Shown here: positions 1-3,770 of the stretch, piece after piece
Layout of the letters: each line of letters starts with the position of its first letter
How positions within the stretch are numbered: the first letter of the stretch is position 1
Assembly (NCBI GenBank): GCA_023388235.1
Contig: JAEWGQ010000382.1
Span: 1 to 9,266 of the forward strand
Source: Actinomycetes bacterium
Lineage (GTDB): Bacteria > Actinomycetota > Actinomycetes > Actinomycetales > Cellulomonadaceae
Reading direction: 5' to 3'
Length of the DNA: 9,266 bases
Notes under the pieces: model-generated
The model's input: only the letters and a program-made list of their open reading frames with translations
Database searches by the model: none
What the model was told of the DNA's origin: nothing
Made by a program: the position numbers and the translations under genes

Positions 1-2
1 GG

Positions 3-284
3 AGGCGGTTCGTCAGCCACGGCTTCACGGGGTTCGTCAACCCCGTCAGGGGCGCGTGCAGCTGCTGCGGGCTCCCGCTGCGCGATCCCGTCTCGCTCCG
101 CCGGGGAATCGGCCCCGACTGCTGGGACGGCTTCTACCGCGAGTTCCCGGAGTACGTGCACCGGATGCGCCGCGCCGACGTCCGTGCGCAGATGTGGCTG
201 GGTGCCGTCGAGGCCGAGGCGTTCCGGCGGCGCGTCGCCGACGCGCTCGTGGGCGCTCGGCCGTCCTGGGGCGCGGGCGGCTGA
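3..284 (+). CDS. C-terminal part of a DUF6011-like cysteine-motif protein (5' end outside window)
   Basis: An open frame enters from the left edge and ends at TGA 282-284, giving 93 residues with no start in view. The visible part begins RRFVSHGFTGFVNPV and has a compact cysteine motif, C-S-C-C-G-L-P-L-R-D-P-V-S-L-R-R-G-I-G-P-D-C-W, at visible residues 19-41. The spacing CxxCGxPLxDPxSxxxGIGPxCW is what I recognise from DUF6011, a small presumed metal-binding module common in actinobacterial and phage-associated proteins. The likely metal ligands are C19, C22 and C40, with C21 also present. The remainder is charged and Arg-rich (EYVHRMRRADVRAQMWLGAVEAEAFRRRVADAL), probably helical. No enzymatic function can be assigned. 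It converges on the TetR gene at 352-945, with 67 bp between the stops. The family call rests on motif memory only. Confidence 0.6.
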   Translation, partial: RRFVSHGFTGFVNPVRGACSCCGLPLRDPVSLRRGIGPDCWDGFYREFPEYVHRMRRADVRAQMWLGAVEAEAFRRRVADALVGARPSWGAGG

Positions 285-292
285 GGGGCGGG

Positions 293-318
293 GCCCGGGC
301 GCTGGTTCGACGCCGGGC
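293..318. terminator. GC-rich hairpin between convergent genes, possible terminator
   Basis: GCCCGGGCG (293-301) can pair with CGCCGGGC (311-318) around a 9-base loop, with one bulged G. It lies 9 bp after the stop of the upstream gene and before the end of the opposing TetR gene (stop at 352-354), where a bidirectional terminator is expected. No T-run follows, as is common in high-GC actinobacteria. Chance hairpins are frequent at this GC content, so this is tentative. Confidence 0.3.
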
Positions 319-351
319 GCAGCGCACCCGCGCAGCGGCCGCCGACGCCCG

Positions 352-945
352 TCAGAGCAGCGCGACCAGCGCCTCCGGGTTCCGGGTGAGCCGGATGAGC
401 CGGTCGCGCAGCGCGGCGAACGACCCGCCCGGTGCGCGCCCGAGGGACGCGGCGAGCTCGGCCCCGTCGGCGGCGAGCAGCACCACCTGCATGGCGCGGG
501 GGTCGAACCCGTCGGCGGTGAGGCGCTGCTCCCAGGCGAGGGAGTCCGCGCGGGCGGCCTCGACCACGGCGGGGACGACGGACAGCTGCGCCATGACGGC
601 CCAGTAGTCGGCGCTGTCGGGATCCTCGAGGTCGGCGAAGGTGGCCCGCAGGTAGCCGCGCATGACGCGGCCGGGCGCGAGGTCGGCGGGGTCGGTGTGC
701 CGCTCGACGTCGAGCAGGAACCGGTCGAACGCGTCCTGGGCGAGCGCGACGAAGAGCTGCTCCTTGGAGCCGTAGTGGTGCAGCAGGCCGCTCTTGGAGA
801 CGCCGGCGGTGCGTGCGATGACGTCCACGCTGACGCCGGCGCCGTGCTGCGCGACGGCCACCGCGGCGGCGTCGAGGAGCGCGCGACGGGTGCGGGTGGG
901 GTCGCGGCGGCTGCGCGCGGGGTCCTCGGGGGGCACGGGTCCCAT
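352..945 (-). CDS. TetR/AcrR-family transcriptional regulator
   Basis: A one-component DNA-binding repressor of the TetR fold, 197 aa from the chosen ATG at 943-945. Residues 18-66 form the N-terminal HTH (TRTRRALLDAAAVAVAQHG, then VSVDVIARTAG), with the signature recognition region VSKSGLLHHYGSKEQL at 49-64. The remaining ~130 residues are helical and hydrophobic, as expected for the effector-binding and dimer domain; the ligand cannot be predicted. The frame is open to an ATG at 988-990 (212 aa), but that ATG lies inside the palindromic operator and has no Shine-Dalgarno. The 945 start has GGAAGG directly in front, which is very close spacing. A GTG at 934-936 would place the same purine run at better distance and is a real alternative. 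The gene is divergent from the TetR-like gene at 1027, so autoregulation through the shared operator is likely but inferred. Confidence 0.9.
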   Translation of the reverse strand: MGPVPPEDPARSRRDPTRTRRALLDAAAVAVAQHGAGVSVDVIARTAGVSKSGLLHHYGSKEQLFVALAQDAFDRFLLDVERHTDPADLAPGRVMRGYLRATFADLEDPDSADYWAVMAQLSVVPAVVEAARADSLAWEQRLTADGFDPRAMQVVLLAADGAELAASLGRAPGGSFAALRDRLIRLTRNPEALVALL

Positions 946-976
946 CCTTCCAGGAGCGGTCGGCGGCTCATGGGGT

Positions 977-1003
977 ACTGTACAGACCATATGGTCGGCT
1001 CAA
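977..1003 (-). promoter_or_regulatory. Putative promoter of the TetR gene
   Basis: Read on the minus strand, TTGAGC (1003-998) resembles a -35 box, and TACAGT (982-977), preceded by TG, resembles an extended -10. The spacer is 15 bases, or 16 if GTTGAG is used as the -35. Transcription would begin near 970, downstream of the ATG at 990, which supports the start at 945 or 936. The operator palindrome lies in the spacer between the two boxes, a classical repressing position. This is an eye-level match only. Confidence 0.35.
978..996. promoter_or_regulatory. Palindromic operator between two divergent TetR-type genes
   Basis: GACCATATGGTC at 985-996 is a perfect 12-bp palindrome. It is immediately preceded, sharing one base, by the perfect 8-bp palindrome CTGTACAG at 978-985. 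A wider pair of arms, CAGAC (983-987) and GTCTG (1006-1010), flanks the core. The AT-containing centre stands out against very GC-rich surroundings. Position between two divergent TetR-type genes and symmetry both fit a TetR operator controlling one or both genes. Which protein binds it is not shown by the sequence. Confidence 0.65.
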
Positions 1004-1026
1004 CCGTCTGAAAGGTGGGCAGGGCG

Positions 1027-1815
1027 ATGACGGGGCGGCAGCAGCAGGTGCAGGCGGCGCTCGGGCGGCGGATGGCCCGGGCGGTCACGGAGGTCGGTCC
1101 GTGCCGGGACGCGGACCCGCGGTCGGCGGTGGCGTTCCTCGCGCTCGACGGCTGCGTGCTCGGCTGGTACGCCGGGGTGCACCCGGACGACCCGGCCTGG
1201 TGGAACCACGCCGTGCGGGCGGTCGCGCGGTACGCCGCGCTGCCGGTGCCCGAGGAGCGGTCGGAGGCCGTCTCCGCGCGCTGGGAGCGGTTCCCGATGC
1301 GGGACGAGCTGCCGCTGCTGGACGCCGTGCTGACGCTGGTGCAGCAGGGCGGGATGCGGTCGGTCACGCTCGAGCGGGTGGCGCGCGCCGCCGGGCGGGA
1401 CGTCGACTGGCTGGCGAGCCTGTACGGGTCGGTGGACGAGCTGCTCGCGGACCTGTGGGACCTGGTGGCGAGCGACGGGTTCGACGACCTGGCGCCGCTG
1501 CACCTGGAGCCGTCGCGGGCCGGGGTGCGGTCGATGCTCGAGGTGCTCGCCGACGACCGCCGCACCACGTCGCTGCTGCGCACGCTGGCGCTGTCGGGGG
1601 TGGAGGTGTCGCACGGCGCCGCCACCGCGGCCCGCGAGCTGTCGCCGGTCGCCCGCCCGGGCTGGGACCGGCTCGACGACGCGACCTGGGTGGTGGCGCT
1701 CGCGGTGGACGCCTGGGCGCTCGGGTCGAGCGCGCACGGGCCCTACGCCGGGCTCGAGATGGACGGCGCGGTGCTCGCGGAGCTCCAGCGCCTGATCCGC
1801 GGCTCCGGCGCCTAG
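1027..1815 (+). CDS. Atypical TetR-like regulator with central HTH and an extra N-terminal helical segment
   Basis: A 262-aa protein. ATG at 1027 is chosen because AGGTGG (1013-1018) sits 8 bases upstream; a GTG at 1015 is in frame but overlaps that site. Residues 96-142 look like a TetR HTH: LLDAVLTLVQQGGMRSVTLERVARAAG, then RDVDWLASLYGSVDELL in place of the usual recognition helix and YxxFxSKEEL region. The HTH is central, not N-terminal. Residues 32-72 (SAVAFLALDGCVLGWYAG...AVRAVARYA) resemble the last helices of a TetR effector domain. They also resemble this protein's own C-terminus at about 221-257 (WVVALAVDAWALGSSAHGPYAG...LAELQRLI). The simplest reading is a fusion or partial duplication of two TetR-type proteins. 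The recognition helix is divergent, so DNA binding is uncertain. It is divergent from the TetR gene at 352-945 and convergent with the STAS gene at 1828-2154. Confidence 0.8.
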   Translation: MTGRQQQVQAALGRRMARAVTEVGPCRDADPRSAVAFLALDGCVLGWYAGVHPDDPAWWNHAVRAVARYAALPVPEERSEAVSARWERFPMRDELPLLDAVLTLVQQGGMRSVTLERVARAAGRDVDWLASLYGSVDELLADLWDLVASDGFDDLAPLHLEPSRAGVRSMLEVLADDRRTTSLLRTLALSGVEVSHGAATAARELSPVARPGWDRLDDATWVVALAVDAWALGSSAHGPYAGLEMDGAVLAELQRLIRGSGA

Positions 1816-1831
1816 CGGCTCCGGCGCCTAG
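1800..1831. repeat. 16-bp perfect tandem duplication spanning two convergent stop codons
   Basis: CGGCTCCGGCGCCTAG occurs at 1800-1815 and again immediately at 1816-1831 with no mismatch. The TAG of the first copy ends the TetR-like gene. CTAG is its own reverse complement, and in the second copy it supplies the minus-strand TAG (1830-1828) that ends the STAS gene. The duplication therefore forms nearly the entire 12-bp junction between the two genes. It looks like a small slippage duplication. Confidence 0.85.
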
Positions 1832-1845
1832 CGGGCGGGCGCCGG
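1821..1845. terminator. Probable bidirectional terminator hairpin between convergent genes
   Basis: CCGGCGCC (1821-1828) and GGCGCCGG (1838-1845) are perfect 8-bp inverted arms around a 9-base loop. They lie 5 bp after the stop of the TetR-like gene and overlap the last codons and stop of the opposing STAS gene. Location and stem strength suit termination for both transcripts. There is no T-run. Confidence 0.45.
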
Positions 1846-2154
1846 CTCCGGCACCCCGAGCGCGCCCGCCAGCCCCACGAGCCGCAGCACCCGCTCGGCG
1901 GGCTCCGACACCACGGTGACGGCGCAGGGCACCCCGGCCTCCGTGCACGTGCGCCAGCACCGCACCAGCAGCGCCACGCCCGCGGAGTCCAGGAACCGCA
2001 CGCCGGCGAGGTCCAGCTCGACCGGTACGCCACGGGCCACCACGCGCGCCAGCGCCGCGGCGGACAGCCCGCGCGTGCTGCCGTCCACCTCGCCGGCGAG
2101 GCGCACCCGCGTGCGCGCCGGGTCCTGCTCGATGACCACACCCGCCCCGCGCAC
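1828..2154 (-). CDS. STAS-domain protein, putative anti-sigma-factor antagonist
   Basis: A 108-aa stand-alone STAS domain. The GTG at 2154-2152 is chosen because AGGAGG stands 5 bases upstream (2165-2160). An N-terminal strand (VVIEQDPARTRVRLAGEVDG) leads to the diagnostic segment VPVELDLAGVRFLDSAGVALLVRCW at about residues 43-67. In SpoIIAA/RsbV-type proteins the serine of the DSxG loop is phosphorylated by a partner anti-sigma kinase; here it would be Ser57 in F-L-D-S-A-G. The protein then continues through a last strand (CAVTVVSEP) and helix to a short Pro/Ala tail. Family knowledge says such proteins free an alternative sigma factor by binding the anti-sigma kinase. No kinase, phosphatase or sigma gene is visible nearby, so the partner is unknown. 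The gene is divergent from narK and shares its 234-bp control region. Confidence 0.85.
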   Translation of the reverse strand: MRGAGVVIEQDPARTRVRLAGEVDGSTRGLSAAALARVVARGVPVELDLAGVRFLDSAGVALLVRCWRTCTEAGVPCAVTVVSEPAERVLRLVGLAGALGVPEPAPAR

Positions 2155-2167
2155 GCGGTCCTCCTGT

Positions 2168-2185
2168 CCGTCCGGCGCCGGACGG
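2168..2185. promoter_or_regulatory. 18-bp perfect palindrome just upstream of the STAS gene
   Basis: CCGTCCGGCGCCGGACGG reads identically on both strands. On the minus strand it ends 2 bases before the AGGAGG ribosome site and 13 bases before the GTG start of the STAS gene. It could be an operator, or an mRNA hairpin next to the ribosome site that limits translation. No known regulator consensus was recognised. Confidence 0.45.
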
Positions 2186-2234
2186 CACCGCTGTGACCAG
2201 CCACTCTGCCACCACGGTCCGGTTCGCGAGACCT

Positions 2235-2282
2235 GGTGCCCCGCCGGCCGGGGTGCAGGCACCCCCGGCGCCCGGGGGTGCC
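2235..2282. repeat. Cluster of inverted GGGGTGC half-sites with a strong hairpin
   Basis: Positions 2258-2268 and 2272-2282 form perfect 11-bp inverted arms around a 3-base centre. The half-site GGGGTGC occurs at 2250-2256 (+), 2259-2265 (-) and 2275-2281 (+); a partial inverted copy (GGTGCCCC) lies at 2235-2242. The first two make a 7-bp-arm palindrome that competes with the larger hairpin for the same bases. The cluster lies between the STAS and narK genes, upstream of the Crp-type box. It could be a multi-site operator or a structured leader; its function is not established. Confidence 0.45.
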
Positions 2283-2300
2283 GTCCGCGACGGGAGCCGC

Positions 2301-2306
2301 TACGGT
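2301..2306 (+). promoter_or_regulatory. Weak candidate -10 element for the nar operon
   Basis: TACGGT at 2301-2306 is the only TAnnnT-like hexamer I found in the region ahead of narK. No good -35 lies 17 bases upstream (GTGCCG), which would fit an activator-dependent promoter. If it is used, transcription would start near 2313 and the Crp-type box would overlap the start, a repressing position. If the box instead activates, the true promoter lies further downstream. Low confidence. Confidence 0.2.
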
Positions 2307-2313
2307 CGAGCGC

Positions 2314-2329
2314 AGTGACGCAGATCACA
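2314..2329 (+). promoter_or_regulatory. Crp/GlxR-type binding site upstream of narK
   Basis: The sequence A-GTGA-CGCAGA-TCAC-A has both conserved half-sites of the Crp family consensus TGTGA-N6-TCACA. Only the outermost left base departs (A for T). Its centre lies 67 bp before the narK start and 20 bp before the leader ORF start. In Corynebacterium the cAMP-responsive GlxR is known to act on the narKGHJI operon, so a Crp/GlxR homologue is the natural candidate. An Fnr-type protein is possible, since the site can also be read as GTGAC-N4-ATCAC, but it lacks the Fnr TTGAT/ATCAA core. Confidence 0.6.
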
Positions 2330-2341
2330 AGGGGTGGGGGC

Positions 2342-2392
2342 ATGACTGCGACGGCACGGGCGCGGGTGACGGCGACGGGCGCGGGCGGATGA
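2342..2392 (+). CDS. Possible 16-codon leader peptide translationally coupled to narK
   Basis: An ATG at 2342 has a good Shine-Dalgarno (AAGGGG, 2329-2334, 7 bases away) and opens a 16-codon frame encoding MTATARARVTATGAGG. It ends at TGA 2390-2392 and overlaps the narK start by four bases (ATGA). narK itself has only GGGCGG directly against its ATG, so ribosomes finishing the leader could re-initiate there. The composition is simple (Thr, Ala, Arg, Gly), and it may be no more than a chance frame in high-GC DNA. It has no recognised homologue. Confidence 0.35.
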   Translation: MTATARARVTATGAGG

Positions 2393-3693
2393 GCCGCGTC
2401 GAGCCGGCGGTGGACCTGCAGCGGTGGGACCCCGAGGACGAGCGGTTCTGGGACAAGCGGTTCGCGTGGCGGACGCTGTGGATCACGACCTACAACCTCA
2501 CGCTGGCGTTCTGCGTCTGGTACCTGGTCTCGGCGATCGCGCCGCGGCTGAACGACATCGGGTTCGGGCTGTCGAAGGACCAGCTCTACTGGCTGGTCGC
2601 GATCCCGGGCCTGGCCGGCGGCCTCATGCGCATGGTCTACATGTTCCTGCCGCCGATCGTCGGCACGCGGACGCTGGTCGGCGGCACCGCGACGCTGATG
2701 CTGCTGCCGATGCTCGGCTGGACCATCGCCGTGCGGGACGCGGAGACGCCGTACTGGGTGCTGATCTTCCTGTCGGCGGCGGCGGGCATCGGCGGCGGGG
2801 CGTTCTCGGGTTTCATGCCGTCCACGTCGTACTTCTTCCCCAAGCGGCTGCAGGGCACGGCGCTCGGGCTGCAGGCGGGGCTCGGCAACTTCGGCGTGAG
2901 CCTCATCCAGTTCCTCACCCCGTGGGTCGTCGGCTTCGGCCTGCTGGGCACCGCCGCCCTCACCCCGCAGCAGACCAGCACCGGCGAGGACCTCTGGCTG
3001 CACAACGCCGGGCTCGTGCTGGTGCCGTGGGTGGTGCTCGGCGCGGTGCTGGCCGCGGTGTTCCTGCGGCGGGTGCCGGTCGAGGCGAACATCCGGCAGC
3101 AGCTCGACATCTTCGGCGAGAAGCACACGTGGTTCATGACGGCGATCTACCTCATGACCTTCGGGGCGTTCAGCGGGTTCGCGGCGCAGCTCGGGCTGAT
3201 GATCACGAACATCTACGGCGGCTTCGACGACCCGCCGGACCCGCTGGCGTTCGCGTTCCTCGGGCCGCTCATCGGGTCGCTCGTGCGCGCCGGCCTGGGC
3301 CCGCTGTGCGACCGGTTCGGCGGGGCGGTGTGGACGCTGGTCTCCGGGATCGGCATGACCGTGAGCACCGTGTTCACGATCTTCTTCCTGGAGCCCACCA
3401 GCCGCGGCCAGTTCACGTGGTTCCTGGTCGGGATGCTGGCGATCTTCTTCTTCGCCGGGGTCGGCAACGCGGGCACGTTCAAGCAGATGCCGATGATCTT
3501 CCCCAAGCGGCAGGCCGGCGGCGTCATCGGCTTCACGGCCTCGATCGCCGCGTTCGGCCCGTTCCTGGTCGGCATCGCGCTGTCGCTGATGGCGCCGAGG
3601 ACCTTCTTCACCGGGTGCGCCGTGTACTTCGCGGCGTGCACGGTCCTGACCTGGGTCTACTACGCCCGGCCCGGCGCCCCCCGGCCGGGCTGA
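2389..3693 (+). CDS. narK: NarK-family nitrate/nitrite transporter
   Basis: A 434-aa major-facilitator protein of the nitrate/nitrite porter family, with about 12 membrane segments. It brings nitrate to NarGHI, whose active site faces the cytoplasm, and exports nitrite. The N-terminus RWDPEDERFWDKRFAWRTLW is typical of actinobacterial NarK. The two family signatures are present: AGLGNFGVSL at 163-172 and AGVGNAGTFK at 356-365. Arg81 (GGLMRMVYM) and Arg300 (GSLVRAGLG) correspond to the substrate arginines R89 and R305 of E. coli NarK. The long in-frame region upstream (from 2236) reads as non-protein-like DNA containing the Crp box, so ATG 2389 is chosen. It is also placed in an ATGA overlap with a 16-codon leader. 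It is first in the narK-G-H-J operon, 77 bp before narG. Transport mode (nitrate/proton symport or nitrate/nitrite exchange) is not decided by sequence. Confidence 0.95.
   Translation: MSRVEPAVDLQRWDPEDERFWDKRFAWRTLWITTYNLTLAFCVWYLVSAIAPRLNDIGFGLSKDQLYWLVAIPGLAGGLMRMVYMFLPPIVGTRTLVGGTATLMLLPMLGWTIAVRDAETPYWVLIFLSAAAGIGGGAFSGFMPSTSYFFPKRLQGTALGLQAGLGNFGVSLIQFLTPWVVGFGLLGTAALTPQQTSTGEDLWLHNAGLVLVPWVVLGAVLAAVFLRRVPVEANIRQQLDIFGEKHTWFMTAIYLMTFGAFSGFAAQLGLMITNIYGGFDDPPDPLAFAFLGPLIGSLVRAGLGPLCDRFGGAVWTLVSGIGMTVSTVFTIFFLEPTSRGQFTWFLVGMLAIFFFAGVGNAGTFKQMPMIFPKRQAGGVIGFTASIAAFGPFLVGIALSLMAPRTFFTGCAVYFAACTVLTWVYYARPGAPRPG
3664..3690 (+). terminator. Inverted repeat at the end of narK, possible attenuating or mRNA-stabilising hairpin
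   Basis: GCCCGGCC (3664-3671) and GGCCGGGC (3683-3690) are perfect 8-bp arms around an 11-base loop, placed directly before the narK TGA. It could partly terminate transcription or protect the narK transcript end, separating narK output from narGHJ. There is no T-run, and the arms encode the Arg/Pro/Gly tail of NarK, so chance is possible. Confidence 0.3.
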
Positions 3694-3770
3694 CCCGTCC
3701 CGTGCGCCCGCGTCCCCCACCGCCGGCGCGCACCCCGAGAGCCATCCGCCACTCGCCCGGAGGACCGCAC

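Noticed and set aside
1101..1919. Alternate plus-strand frame over the TetR-like gene
   Set aside because: Arg/Ala/Gly-rich shadow. The 1027 frame has the HTH, normal amino-acid composition and a ribosome site.
2314..2329. Classical Fnr box at the narK promoter
   Set aside because: The half-sites are GTGA/TCAC with N6, the Crp pattern, and the TTGAT/ATCAA core is missing. Fnr-type binding is kept only as a possibility.
2236..2388. Upstream start for NarK at ATG 2236
   Set aside because: The extra 51 residues contain no family sequence and would cross the half-site cluster and the Crp-type box. ATG 2389 gives the normal N-terminus.
1828..3720. Minus-strand frame of 630 codons covering the STAS gene and the antisense of narK
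   Set aside because: Only the last 108 codons look like protein and have a ribosome site (GTG at 2154). The rest is an antisense shadow of narK plus intergenic DNA.
2424..3770. In-frame upstream extension of narG through narK
   Set aside because: It runs in a second frame over narK and reads as Arg/Ala/Gly low-complexity protein. The GTG at 3771 has a strong ribosome site and matches the NarG N-terminus.
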